Shown here: positions 1 to 6,789 of the stretch, one piece after another | How the letters are laid out: the number at the start of each line of letters is the position of its first letter | Numbering within the stretch: the first letter of the stretch is position 1 | IMG/VR virus record: IMGVR_UViG_3300049811_000251 | Location: 1 to 64,000 of that record | Direction: 5' to 3' (one strand) | Source of the DNA: a virus | DNA: 64,000 bases | The notes under the pieces: generated by a model | What the model was told of the DNA's origin: nothing | Database searches by the model: none | What the model saw: the letters and a program-made list of their open reading frames with translations, nothing else | Position numbers and translations under genes: made by a program

Positions 1-98
1 TCCTCGTCGATCTCCGTCCCCCCGGCAGTCAGGGAGAGAGTCTCCAAGAACGACCCTGCCCAATACAGAGTGTTCTTGGTCACGTCATCGGCTAGCAT
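1..98 (-). CDS. Partial hypothetical protein running off the left edge
   Basis: An ATG at 98-96 opens a frame that stays open to the window edge (32 codons seen), beginning MLADDVTKNTLYWAG. A GAGGAG Shine-Dalgarno sits 7 nt upstream. A strong promoter at 157-185 and a C13 tract (minus strand) lie in its leader. Function unknown; only the N-terminus is visible. Confidence 0.7.
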   Translation of the reverse strand, partial: MLADDVTKNTLYWAGSFLETLSLTAGGTEIDE

Positions 99-113
99 TG
101 CAGTGCTCCTCGC

Positions 114-126
114 GGGGGGGGGGGGG
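114..126. repeat. Homopolymer tract of 13 G (C13 on coding strand)
   Basis: Thirteen consecutive G on the plus strand, between the promoter at 157-185 and the RBS of the leftmost gene. It lies in the untranslated leader, so length changes would not shift a frame. It may also be a sequencing or assembly weak point. Confidence 0.9.
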
Positions 127-156
127 TCGGGGGCGGATCGTTCCGCCGATAACCCC

Positions 157-185
157 AGTGTACCCAGACACTTCGAGCGTGTCAA
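157..185 (-). promoter_or_regulatory. Sigma70-type promoter with flanking inverted repeat
   Basis: Minus-strand TTGACA (185-180), 17-bp spacer, TACACT (162-157). Perfect 13-bp inverted repeat arms (153-165 and 187-199) flank the promoter; one overlaps the -10. The dispersed palindrome at 205-218 ends 19 bp upstream of the -35, putting its centre near -61.5. It drives the leftmost gene. Confidence 0.8.
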
Positions 186-219
186 CGGGTACACTGGGGA
201 TTTTTCCAATCGTTTGGAG

Positions 220-567
220 TCAGACTTCCACCAATTCCTTGGGGGTCTCAGCCGCCTTGGCGTTAGCGATCTCCGCCAACTGACCCGCGTACTTGACGAT
301 TTTCTTTTGGGCGACGGCGAACTGCTTGATGCTCAGCGGAAAATCGTACTTCCGCTGGTCCGGGTAGTCCATCCACCGCTGGATTTGCTCGGCGAAGGAC
401 GAAAGAATCGTGCTGTCGGCCCCGTTGAAGCCAACTTCGTTGTGGTACTTCGTGGCTTGCTGAAGTTGCTCGTCACGAGTCTGGCGAGAATAGATCGCCA
501 GCACGCCCTTGATGACTGCCCACCGATTAGTGGTGAGCAGTTCCTTAACCGCTTCCTTCGTCCACAT
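220..567 (-). CDS. Conserved small phage protein of unknown function
   Basis: 115 residues, soluble, helix-rich. The motif block RQTRDEQ...GFNGADSTILSS...KKIVKYAGQLAEIAN looks like a family I associate with phages and plasmids but cannot name. The ATG lies inside a dispersed palindrome (561-574) and is preceded by GGAG 8 nt upstream. It has its own promoter (618-646). GC-rich like the rest of the left arm. Confidence 0.75.
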   Translation of the reverse strand: MWTKEAVKELLTTNRWAVIKGVLAIYSRQTRDEQLQQATKYHNEVGFNGADSTILSSFAEQIQRWMDYPDQRKYDFPLSIKQFAVAQKKIVKYAGQLAEIANAKAAETPKELVEV

Positions 568-617
568 GATTGGATCTCCATGCTAGAGAGGGTGAAAGGC
601 ACGCAAGCGTTCCCCCG

Positions 618-646
618 AGTTTAATCGGAGGACGCTTGCGTGTCAA
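618..646 (-). promoter_or_regulatory. Sigma70-type promoter with -10 inside inverted repeat
   Basis: TTGACA (646-641), 17-bp spacer, TAAACT (623-618). The -10 sits in the centre of an inverted repeat (CCCCCGA / TCGGAGG arms at 612-618 and 625-631) nested in longer arms ACGCAAGCG / CGCTTGCGT. The palindrome at 648-661 is 1 bp upstream of the -35. Drives the gene at 220-567. Confidence 0.8.
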
Positions 647-663
647 GTCCACACGATTGGATT

Positions 664-1098
664 TTACTTGATCACTTTGGCCAAGTTGTGCAACTGGGCA
701 CAGATGATGGTGCCAGCGGGGAGCTTAAGCTCCTGTTCCAGCTCGGTTTCCTCGGAGACTTCGATGAGAGCGAAGAAAGTGCGCTTCTTGTTGAAGGGCT
801 GAATACGATTCTCGTATCCGATGATCTTGCCCAGGATGCCTGCCATCCAGATGACCTCCCCGCCTTCGATCCCAGAATCGTAGCAGGACTTTTGGAAGTC
901 CGTGTACTTCTGTCCGCGGGGGAAGCAGAAGCGGAAGACCCGGACCTGGCTCCCTAGACTGGGACGGTCGAACTGGCTAGCCGTGGTAGCCGCCGTAGTA
1001 GCGGGGCTGCTGGCGAACGCCGTGCTAGCGTTATTGAGCTTCCGGCGGAACGCCACTTCCTCGCAGAGTTTGGCGATCAGTTTGTCAGAGACTGGCAT
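664..1098 (-). CDS. Hypothetical protein
   Basis: 144 residues beginning MPVSDKLIAKLCEEVAFRR; an Ala/Thr/Ser-rich linker (about residues 24-40) precedes a compact, probably beta-rich C-terminal part with IVGYENRI-like and FFALIEV-like strands. GGAG lies 8 nt before the ATG. Its promoter is at 1145-1173. I do not recognise a family. Confidence 0.7.
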   Translation of the reverse strand: MPVSDKLIAKLCEEVAFRRKLNNASTAFASSPATTAATTASQFDRPSLGSQVRVFRFCFPRGQKYTDFQKSCYDSGIEGGEVIWMAGILGKIIGYENRIQPFNKKRTFFALIEVSEETELEQELKLPAGTIICAQLHNLAKVIK

Positions 1099-1144
1099 CT
1101 TGGACTCTCCATTTTAGAGAGGGGGGTGAAGCGACAACCCCGAG

Positions 1145-1173
1145 AATAGAGCAGAGAGTTTCTTGCCAGTCAA
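1145..1173 (-). promoter_or_regulatory. Probable sigma70 promoter
   Basis: TTGACT (1173-1168), 17-bp spacer ending in TGC, then TCTATT (1150-1145), an extended -10 arrangement. It lies 47 bp upstream of the gene at 664-1098. The -10 is a weak match, so confidence is moderate. Confidence 0.55.
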
Positions 1174-1277
1174 TAGGGGGGTACGCAAAAATCCCCGAGG
1201 CCAACTTTAAGGATAAACTTCTACTGCTACTCAGGCTCCAATCAATTGGACTACTGCTACTTCTCGCTTCGATCCAT

Positions 1278-1314
1278 AAAGAAAGACAGATACGTAATAA
1301 CGTATCTGTCTTTT
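1278..1314. terminator. Bidirectional-looking hairpin terminator
   Basis: Perfect 13-bp stem (1283-1295 / 1300-1312) with a 4-nt loop. On the minus strand it follows the stop of the gene at 1318-1587 and runs into TCTTTAT; on the plus strand into TTTTG. Confidence 0.75.
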
Positions 1315-1317
1315 GTT

Positions 1318-1587
1318 CTAGTCCGCTTGCATCATAAGCAGATCGTGGGTAAGGTCTCCAGCGTCCCACTCCCCGCGGGAGGGGATGCTGCTGATGAATT
1401 CGTCGATCACGCGACGAACGTCTGCCTCGTCCAACTGCCAGAACTGGCAGATGGAGTTGATGGCGGTCTGCTCGCTCACGTCAGTGACGGGCTGGCCATC
1501 TCCATCCGTCACCGGACCCGGCATCACTCCCCGGTGCATGAGCACCAACTCCACGCACAGACACACGTCGTACTGAACTTCGTTCAT
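1318..1587 (-). CDS. Hypothetical protein
   Basis: 89 residues starting MNEVQYDVCLCVELVLMHRG. I chose the ATG at 1587 because GGGAG is 6 nt upstream; a longer in-frame ATG at 1620 has no RBS. Acidic C-terminus. The palindrome at 1674 is upstream of its promoter (1626-1654). Family not recognised. Confidence 0.7.
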   Translation of the reverse strand: MNEVQYDVCLCVELVLMHRGVMPGPVTDGDGQPVTDVSEQTAINSICQFWQLDEADVRRVIDEFISSIPSRGEWDAGDLTHDLLMMQAD

Positions 1588-1625
1588 GGAAAACTCCCGT
1601 GAAAGAGGCGTAAAGCACAACCCCC

Positions 1626-1654
1626 ATCGTAATCACACACTTCTTTAAACGCAA
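1626..1654 (-). promoter_or_regulatory. Probable promoter with upstream palindrome
   Basis: TTGCGT (1654-1649), 17-bp spacer, TACGAT (1631-1626). The palindrome at 1674-1687 ends 19 bp upstream of the -35. The block between (AAAATTCCTCTGTACACTA) is nearly repeated upstream of the promoter at 2126. The hexamers alone are modest matches; the conserved layout supports the call. Confidence 0.6.
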
Positions 1655-1723
1655 TAGTGTACAGAGGAATTTTTCCAACCGATTGGAGTCAACTGCTACT
1701 ACTTCTTCTAAGCGTGGTGATTA

Positions 1724-1751
1724 GAAAACGCACCGTGCTTCCACAGTGCGT
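1724..1751 (-). terminator. Rho-independent terminator
   Basis: Minus-strand stem ACGCACTGTG / CACGGTGCGT with a 4-nt loop and one G-T pair, followed by TTTT. It lies just after the stop of the gene at 1759-2073. Confidence 0.75.
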
Positions 1752-1758
1752 TCACTTG

Positions 1759-2073
1759 CTAGAACATCTTCCAGAAGTCCACCCGCTCCATGTGATAGGG
1801 TTCCCCGTTCTGGCGGATGGGGCCGGTCCACGGCTCGCTGAGGTGGACCACGATGAAGTAGCGGCCCTGCTCGTTTTCGAGCGAGTAGGCGTACTCGACG
1901 CCCACGGACCGTTCGCTCAGCTTGATGACTCCCCACCCTCCCAGAATGGTGTGAAACAGGGGATGATGGTAGTTCCATCCCTCGTGATCCGGGATGATCG
2001 AAAACTCCAACTCGGTGGGCTGGAGGTCTCCCCACCCGTGTTCGATCATGTCGAGGAGCGTTTGCTTGGTCAC
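1759..2073 (-). CDS. Hypothetical protein
   Basis: 104 residues with a GTG start preceded by GGGAGGAC. Aromatic-rich sequence (GWGD, GWNYHHPLFH, FIVVHLSEPWTG) suggests a small beta-sheet fold. Independent unit: promoter at 2126-2154, terminator at 1724-1751. Family unknown. Confidence 0.7.
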   Translation of the reverse strand: MTKQTLLDMIEHGWGDLQPTELEFSIIPDHEGWNYHHPLFHTILGGWGVIKLSERSVGVEYAYSLENEQGRYFIVVHLSEPWTGPIRQNGEPYHMERVDFWKMF

Positions 2074-2125
2074 TGTAGTCCTCCCGTCAAGAGTCGTTCG
2101 GCGAAACCGTTCCGCCGGTTCCCAC

Positions 2126-2154
2126 AGTGTACCAAGGTACTTTTAGCGTAACAA
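2126..2154 (-). promoter_or_regulatory. Promoter with upstream palindrome
   Basis: TTGTTA (2154-2149), 17-bp spacer, TACACT (2131-2126). The palindrome at 2176-2189 ends 21 bp upstream of the -35. The intervening sequence matches the one at 1655-1673, including TGTACACTATTG. Confidence 0.6.
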
Positions 2155-2224
2155 TAGTGTACAAAAGAATTTTTGTCCACACGATTGGAGTACTCTGCTA
2201 CTACTTCTTACAGTGCTGAAAGAG

Positions 2225-2248
2225 ACGCAACCGCTTTCACGGCTGCGT
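2225..2248. terminator. Terminator-like hairpin
   Basis: ACGCAACCG / CGGCTGCGT stem (one G-T pair) with a 6-nt loop. It follows the stop of the gene at 2253-2459; the minus-strand tail CTCTTTC is only weakly U-rich. Confidence 0.5.
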
Positions 2249-2252
2249 TTTC

Positions 2253-2459
2253 TCACTTAGTCACTACGAGAAGAATGGAGAACACCTTCTCCTCGGTGGT
2301 GTAGTCCAAGCTGTACCTGCCTGGAGCACGATAGTCTACCCCGTGGTCTTCTCGCTGGATGCGAGTCAACAAACCCTTCTCTTGGAGCATCTCTCCAATC
2401 ATAGCTTGAAGCCTATCCCAGGAGGGAGTAAGCTTCGCTCCGGTGATGGTGATTGTCAC
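2253..2459 (-). CDS. Small hypothetical protein
   Basis: 68 residues, GTG start one base after the stop of the upstream gene, so probably translationally coupled to it. Pattern of short helix (SWDRLQAMIGEMLQEKGL) then beta strands. Last gene of the unit running from 3397. Function unknown. Confidence 0.6.
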   Translation of the reverse strand: MTITITGAKLTPSWDRLQAMIGEMLQEKGLLTRIQREDHGVDYRAPGRYSLDYTTEEKVFSILLVVTK

Positions 2460-2460
2460 G

Positions 2461-2766
2461 TTAGTTCTGCTTCTCCAAGAGTTCGGCCAGCATCTTGGTC
2501 AAGACCACCTTGACCTCGATGGGCTGACGGTTGAACGTACTCGGCACTTCGCCGAGAAAAGAGTACACGGTGTTGCCTTCCTCCTGCGTGAGGACGCCGC
2601 TGATGACGGCAAGGCTCTTGAGTTGCTGGAGGCGGACGTATTCGTCCATCTCCATGTCGAAGTTCTTGTGTGCCTGATCCACTTGCTCCTTGGTGATGAT
2701 CCCGGCTTGGAGGCGGGACGCAATCCGTGCCTTCATCTGTTCGATCTTTTCGATCACGCGGTTCAT
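2461..2766 (-). CDS. Hypothetical protein, paralogue of its upstream neighbour
   Basis: 101 residues. Aligns along its whole length with the protein at 2792-3103: both start MNR, share EYV..Q...S.AV..G.LT.EEG.TV.S.LG..PSTFN.QPIEVK and end LTK.L.ELLE. A tandem duplication. GGAG lies 7 nt before the ATG. No function recognised. Confidence 0.75.
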   Translation of the reverse strand: MNRVIEKIEQMKARIASRLQAGIITKEQVDQAHKNFDMEMDEYVRLQQLKSLAVISGVLTQEEGNTVYSFLGEVPSTFNRQPIEVKVVLTKMLAELLEKQN

Positions 2767-2791
2767 AGTACGTCTCCAGAGATAGTGATAG

Positions 2792-3103
2792 TTACGCTTG
2801 CTTAAGCCCTTCCAAGAGTTCCTCTAGCAGCTTGGTCAAGGTCATCTTGACCTCGATAGGCTGATTGTTGAACGTGCTTGGAAAAGCACCGAGAAGTGAG
2901 TGCACAGTGGCACCCTCCTCGCGTGTAAGCAGCCCCTTTGTGACAGCTCGTGACGTAATTTTTTGGAACTTGACGTACTCCGTCAAGCCCATGTCAAGTT
3001 CCTTGATGACAGTTGCCGCCTGGGCTTCGGTGAGCTTGCCCTCCTTCAAGTAGGTGTCGAGGAGGTCTTTCGTTTGCTTGATCTTCCTAGTAATTCGGTT
3101 CAT
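2792..3103 (-). CDS. Hypothetical protein, tandem paralogue
   Basis: 103 residues, helix-rich, paralogous to the next gene downstream (2461-2766). Its RBS is the TTGGAG end of the palindrome at 3112-3125, 7 nt before the ATG. The upstream gene ends inside the same palindrome. Function unknown. Confidence 0.75.
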   Translation of the reverse strand: MNRITRKIKQTKDLLDTYLKEGKLTEAQAATVIKELDMGLTEYVKFQKITSRAVTKGLLTREEGATVHSLLGAFPSTFNNQPIEVKMTLTKLLEELLEGLKQA

Positions 3104-3106
3104 AGC

Positions 3107-3397
3107 CTAGCTCCAATCGGTTGGAGGACACTTGCTGACTCGAATCGACCCAACGTTTCTCCCGTTGGGATGCCTAACTTTGAGCCTACCCTTGAAGGGT
3201 AGCTCCACGTAGTACACGTACCCGTTATCCAACTTCCCCTTAGGGAAGCGGGCGAACCACTCCCCTAAAAGTTCGGCGAACTTGTACTGAGGTTCGCTCG
3301 ACTTGAGGAAGCCTACTTCCTTGGCACGCTTAGCCAAGGCGTCAATGGTTCGGAACTTACCCGTGGCTTCTTGCGTAAGGAACTCGGTCATTGTCAT
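3107..3397 (-). CDS. Hypothetical protein
   Basis: 96 residues starting MTMTEFLTQEATGKFRTIDAL, with GGAG 7 nt upstream. The last codons (PPTDWS) are read from the dispersed palindrome at 3112, which then provides the next RBS. First gene of a four-gene unit from the promoter at 3439-3467. Family unknown. Confidence 0.7.
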   Translation of the reverse strand: MTMTEFLTQEATGKFRTIDALAKRAKEVGFLKSSEPQYKFAELLGEWFARFPKGKLDNGYVYYVELPFKGRLKVRHPNGRNVGSIRVSKCPPTDWS

Positions 3398-3438
3398 TCG
3401 AGTTCTCCGCGTGTGTGTGGGTATCGCCAGTACCCCCG

Positions 3439-3467
3439 AGTTTAATCGGGGGCTTCTTGCGTGTCAA
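3439..3467 (-). promoter_or_regulatory. Strong sigma70 promoter with -10 inside inverted repeat
   Basis: TTGACA (3467-3462), 17-bp spacer, TAAACT (3444-3439). The -10 is the loop of CCCCCGA-N6-TCGGGGG. The -35-to-+1 sequence nearly duplicates the promoter at 618-646, but no palindrome stands 1 bp upstream here. Confidence 0.8.
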
Positions 3468-3471
3468 GTGG

Positions 3472-3711
3472 TCACAGCTCAAAATATTGCAAGAGGAGGT
3501 GCTGCGTTCCTTCGATCTTAAACGCAAGCTTGAGAGCCTGTGCGTGCTCCACTTCCACCATGATCTTGCGTGCCATTTCCAAGCACGCATGAGCAAGGGC
3601 TGCTCCATCCTGATCCTCGATGAGCTTGTTCACCTTGCTCGGCCCCGCCATCGGGGCAAGGATTTGCTGAAGACGCTCAGCCTTGTTCGCCAAGTCGATG
3701 CTGACTTTCAC
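3472..3711 (-). CDS. Small hypothetical protein
   Basis: 79 residues. I chose the GTG at 3711 because AGGAG is 8 nt upstream; an ATG at 3744 lies inside a hairpin and has no RBS. Helix-rich (DLANKAERLQQIL, HACLEMARKIMVEVEHAQAL). The promoter at 3439-3467 begins 5 bp after its stop. Function unknown. Confidence 0.65.
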   Translation of the reverse strand: MKVSIDLANKAERLQQILAPMAGPSKVNKLIEDQDGAALAHACLEMARKIMVEVEHAQALKLAFKIEGTQHLLLQYFEL

Positions 3712-3730
3712 GATGCGTTCTCCTAGAATC

Positions 3731-3757
3731 GGGCCGTCGCCCATAAGACGACGGCCC
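3731..3757. other. GC-rich hairpin in intergenic leader
   Basis: Perfect 9-bp stem GGGCCGTCG / CGACGGCCC with a 9-nt loop, between the genes at 3771-4133 and 3472-3711. No U-tract follows, so it may be an mRNA stabiliser or factor-dependent terminator. Confidence 0.6.
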
Positions 3758-3770
3758 TGGGATTGAAACG

Positions 3771-4133
3771 TTACTTGTGGAGGATTTCGTTCAGGAGTTC
3801 AACTTCCTCGTCCAGGTTCAGCTTGTACTGGTTCAGGAAAGTCCAGTACACGACTTGCTGCCAATCCGAGTGAACCTTGCGGTTCAGAAGGACGATCAGC
3901 ACGTCCTTGAGATCATGCCGGAGAGACGCCAATCCCTTGAACATCCGGGCCAAGGCGTCGAAGGTAGCCGTGTCTTCCTTGTAAATCTCCGTCAGCATGA
4001 CGAGGGAGTAAGGCTCGGGGTCGATGGGGGACTCTCCGGCCTCAACGTACCCCCAATTCGTGTTGACCACCTCGGCCAGCTTAGTCGCCAGCCAGTGCCA
4101 ATTAACATCGGCAAAGTGAGAGTAGTAGGTCAC
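3771..4133 (-). CDS. Hypothetical protein
   Basis: 120 residues with GTG start (GGAG 7 nt upstream); a longer ATG form from 4181 lacks an RBS and covers a hairpin. Helical, Trp-rich protein (DVNWHWLATKLAEVV, SDWQQVVYWTFLNQY) with an acidic end. Driven by the promoter at 4188-4216. Family not recognised. Confidence 0.65.
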   Translation of the reverse strand: MTYYSHFADVNWHWLATKLAEVVNTNWGYVEAGESPIDPEPYSLVMLTEIYKEDTATFDALARMFKGLASLRHDLKDVLIVLLNRKVHSDWQQVVYWTFLNQYKLNLDEEVELLNEILHK

Positions 4134-4187
4134 TTGGATGCTCCGCGTGAGGGGTTGTGCTCGGGCGAAAATCGCCCGCATGTAGTA

Positions 4188-4216
4188 AGAGTAGCACGAC
4201 CACTTTTTGGCGTCAA
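4188..4216 (-). promoter_or_regulatory. Promoter with palindrome 19 bp upstream
   Basis: TTGACG (4216-4211), 17-bp spacer ending TGC, TACTCT (4193-4188), an extended -10. The palindrome copy at 4236-4249 ends exactly 19 bp upstream of the -35, as at 157-185 and 1626-1654. Confidence 0.7.
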
Positions 4217-4249
4217 GCCCCCCAACTTCAAAAAAGCCAATCGTTTGGA

Positions 4250-4920
4250 CCGCTCAGTACATCTGTACACTATAGGACACACAGTTACCCCCTAACCAGG
4301 TGTCTCTACTGCTTTTACTCCTACTTTCGGGGGTTCCCCCCCTTTTGGTTTTTTCAAGGAATTTTGGCGGGCTCCTAGGGGAAAACTGACCTATCCAAGG
4401 ATTTGGAGGGTCTATCTTACCTATCTTAACACCTACTCCCCCTGCTGAGTGGGAGACTGAAATATTATCTACTCCTAAATCTACTCAGTTACCCCTCCTT
4501 CTGCTTCGACTGTAGCGCTACAAACTCCTCCTAAAGTAGGGAGTCCCACCTGCTTTTACTACTACTTCTGGGTTAGTGTACATAAATTCTCAAGACTACT
4601 GCTTCTTTGTACACTACTGTACATGATTTTTTCAAAACTACTGCTTCTTTGTACACTACTCCAATCAATTGGAGTCAAACTTAGCCTAGAACTGGGCCTA
4701 CTTCTAATCCTAACTCCTCTGTTAAACTATCTACTAGCCTAACTACTGACCGCTACTACTAAACTTTCTTAACTTTTTATAACTTCTACTATTTTTAGTG
4801 CTGTAACTAGCCCTACTACTTCTTCTTTTACTGAGACTACTACTAAAAAAATAGATGCTCCTGCTACTGAAACAGGGGCGTCTACTGCTATTTCTACTAC
4901 TAAAACTGCGAGAAATAAGC
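4250..4920. other. Gene-free stretch with CTACT-rich strand bias
   Basis: No convincing gene on either strand. The plus strand is dense in CTACT/ACTACT words. It shows short stop-free Thr/Ser/Pro-rich segments (about 4430-4500 and 4770-4925, nearly all Thr as ACT) in different frames without start codons, as if from a decayed plus-strand gene. Contains a 24-bp direct repeat and a palindrome copy at 4660. Confidence 0.6.
4595..4660. repeat. 24-bp direct repeat, two copies
   Basis: Identical 24-bp copies at 4595-4618 and 4637-4660, each containing ACTGCTTCTTTGTACACTAC. GTACACT also occurs in the left-arm promoters. The second copy abuts the palindrome at 4660-4673. Confidence 0.85.
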
Positions 4921-5196
4921 TCAAGACTTGATTATTTTGGCTGCAACCTTCTCTACAACTTCCGGCGGAAAGAAGATTTTAGCTGATCCAAGCAATTCCA
5001 CTACAGCATTTATACATTCATCTTCTGTTATATCTAGGTAATAATTGCGTCGAATTGACACAGCTTCTAGGCATAATCTTGCTAAATACTGCTCAGATTT
5101 TTGATTAAATTCCTTTCTGAGACGCAAATGAGCGTCTGAGAGCAAATTTGTGGGGTTTTGAAGGTCTGTTTTGTAGAATTTGTACAAAACTGCCAT
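4921..5196 (-). CDS. Small hypothetical protein
   Basis: 91 residues, AT-rich codons, flanked by two gene-free stretches. Start ATG at 5196 with AGG 8 nt upstream; an in-frame GTG at 5205 is possible. Helical segments around LRKEFNQKSEQYLARLCLEA. A palindrome (5217-5230) lies just upstream. Function unknown. Confidence 0.6.
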   Translation of the reverse strand: MAVLYKFYKTDLQNPTNLLSDAHLRLRKEFNQKSEQYLARLCLEAVSIRRNYYLDITEDECINAVVELLGSAKIFFPPEVVEKVAAKIIKS

Positions 5197-5230
5197 CTTT
5201 TTCACCTAAAATGGGGTCCAATTGATTGGA

Positions 5231-5736
5231 AAATGTCGGTTTTCCGCCACTTTTTTGACTTCTTCTATCTTTCTCGTGTCTTTTTTGCGTACTCCAGCTT
5301 CTATTACTAAGTCTTAATCTACTACTAATTACTACTACTTTAACTAAAATTACTACTAAATCTCGAACTTAAAGAACTAAATTTTAACTATAAACTAACT
5401 ATAAGCACTTCTACACAAAACCTAAAAGTTCTCTGGGGGGGTCTCTCAGCTCACTGAATTAAAACTTCTTTACCTTCTAACTGACAATAACAGTCGAGAA
5501 AAATCGAGTTCAACAGTCGAGAAAAATCGAGTTCAATAAAAACGAATCTTAAAATCGAGTTCAAACAGTCGAGGAAAATCTAGTTCAACAAATCTTAAAA
5601 ATCTAGTTCAAAGAGGGACTACGAGAAGTTTAAGTCTGGGTTCTACAAGTTCTATATCATATATACTATTAAAGAGTACGCAAAAACCCAAAACCAGGCT
5701 TTTTTTTTGTTTCATGATTTTTTTGTTTCTTGCTTT
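5231..5736. other. Gene-free AT-rich region, possible origin
   Basis: No ORF with an RBS on either strand. It holds ACTACT-rich DNA (5290-5370), an iteron-like array (5490-5610), and an AT-rich segment (about 5650-5675) next to it. The combination of repeats plus easily melted DNA suggests a replication origin or other protein-binding locus. Confidence 0.5.
5490..5610. repeat. Iteron-like repeat array
   Basis: Two perfect tandem 23-bp units (5490-5512, 5513-5535) share the core AAAATCGAGTTCA, followed by three divergent units (ends near 5563, 5586 and 5610), the last two with T for G in the core (AAAATCTAGTTCA). Spacing of 23-28 bp places the sites on about the same helix face. Confidence 0.85.
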
Positions 5737-5955
5737 TTAAGTCCAATCAATTGGAGTGAAGTAAATATCTAATAACATGAATTTATTGATTTCTGGATTA
5801 TCGACTTTAACCATATATGTAGGATAATCATTAGTCTTAGAGTTCTTACTTACCTTAGTAATAGTGAACGCACCGATATTCAAGTGTTTTACTCCAAAAA
5901 CATCCATTAAACCCGTTTCATTAAACTTAACTCGATCTCCCACTTTTAGTTTCAT
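5737..5955 (-). CDS. Small beta-barrel-like hypothetical protein
   Basis: 72 residues starting MKLKVGDRVKFNETGLMD. The N-terminus looks like a KOW/SH3-type strand-turn (VGDRVKF), often nucleic-acid or protein binding; this is inference. Its RBS is the TTGGA end of the palindrome at 5965, and its last codons (TPIDWT) are written in another copy at 5742. Confidence 0.6.
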   Translation of the reverse strand: MKLKVGDRVKFNETGLMDVFGVKHLNIGAFTITKVSKNSKTNDYPTYMVKVDNPEINKFMLLDIYFTPIDWT

Positions 5956-6126
5956 TTTTTTTATTCCAATCAATTGGAGGTTTAGTCTTGATCTAAAGGT
6001 TAAAAAATCCGTAAAATTTGACTAAATTTCAAATTTTTTGGTGTCAATTGTTGTAACTCCTTATGTAGCAAGGACTTACGACAATCCTAGTTTTGATTTT
6101 ATAGTGATTAACTTATACAGCGATTT

Positions 6127-6465
6127 TTAGTCCCTTGACGACCTTGGAGTACTTTCCTCGAAGACAATTTGATAGATAGTACCGAAAGTTTTCTGCCGGG
6201 TAGTCCCAAAAGTCTCTCTTATCTTACGTCCTCTAAGGAGTTGTTGCACGCCAAACTGCAATCTTTGAGAGTAAGGGTCTTTAATCGAGAAATGATCCGC
6301 TAATTCTTGTGGAGTTGCAGAGTTTTTGAATACTTCCTTGAGTACCTTCAAGATTCTCCACTGAGAAATGTTTCCCTGTTCATCTGTCTCTTCACTTTTC
6401 TCACTAGAGGTTCTTGGTAGTAATGGAGGTAGTTCTGGTAACTGTTCATACCTATCTGTACTCAT
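6127..6465 (-). CDS. Predicted winged-helix DNA-binding protein
   Basis: 112 residues. After a Pro-rich N-terminus, residues about 33-100 fit a winged helix: ISQWRILKVLKEVF, then SATPQELADHF as a likely HTH, a recognition-helix-like stretch and a wing (RETFGTTRQKTFGTIYQI). The ATG at 6465 (AGGA upstream) is preferred to one at 6549, which lies in the upstream gene and reads through a palindrome. A regulator candidate. Confidence 0.55.
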   Translation of the reverse strand: MSTDRYEQLPELPPLLPRTSSEKSEETDEQGNISQWRILKVLKEVFKNSATPQELADHFSIKDPYSQRLQFGVQQLLRGRKIRETFGTTRQKTFGTIYQIVFEESTPRSSRD

Positions 6466-6523
6466 TCCTTTATTCCTATAAAGGGGAACGCAAACAGCCA
6501 CTTGAAAACCCGCGAAATTCCAA

Positions 6524-6787
6524 TCAATTGGATTCTTTATCCCATTCAAGGTATCTATTGAATTTTTCGTGCTGACGCTCAGCCATTCTATTAGCGTCTA
6601 ACTTAAGCTTGTATTGAACGAAGTAGCAGATAGCCATAACATCTGCCATTTCGTCTTCAAGTCTCTTAGTTAGATCACCTTTGTTATCAGGGTGTTGAGA
6701 ATCTGGGTACGCAAGCTTTTTCCCGACAACCTGCGTAAGCTCACCCATTTCCTCGATTAGTTTAACCAGTCCCTGAGCAACCATCAT
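6524..6787 (-). CDS. MazG-like nucleotide pyrophosphohydrolase
   Basis: 87 residues. LIEEMGELTQVVGKKLA (about 9-25) and RLEDEMADVMAICYFV (about 42-57) give the EExxE and ExxxD metal-binding motifs of all-alpha NTP pyrophosphohydrolases. Such enzymes hydrolyse NTPs or dNTPs to monophosphates; in phages they may adjust nucleotide pools or alarmone. Stop codon lies inside the palindrome at 6519. Start may be M1 or M2. Confidence 0.75.
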   Translation of the reverse strand: MMVAQGLVKLIEEMGELTQVVGKKLAYPDSQHPDNKGDLTKRLEDEMADVMAICYFVQYKLKLDANRMAERQHEKFNRYLEWDKESN

Positions 6788-6789
6788 GC

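Noticed and set aside
1661-1692. TTGACT ... TACACT as a promoter near the palindrome
   Set aside because: The spacing is 25 bp, too long for sigma70. The TTGCGT-17-TACGAT pair just downstream has correct spacing and matches the layout of sister promoters.
5490-5610. CRISPR-like array
   Set aside because: Repeats are tandem without unique spacers and no cas genes are present; an iteron-type array fits better. The Cas4-like protein at 25093 is a phage recombination nuclease.
5700-5720. T-rich run as a plus-strand terminator
   Set aside because: No stem precedes the T run, and no plus-strand gene ends there.
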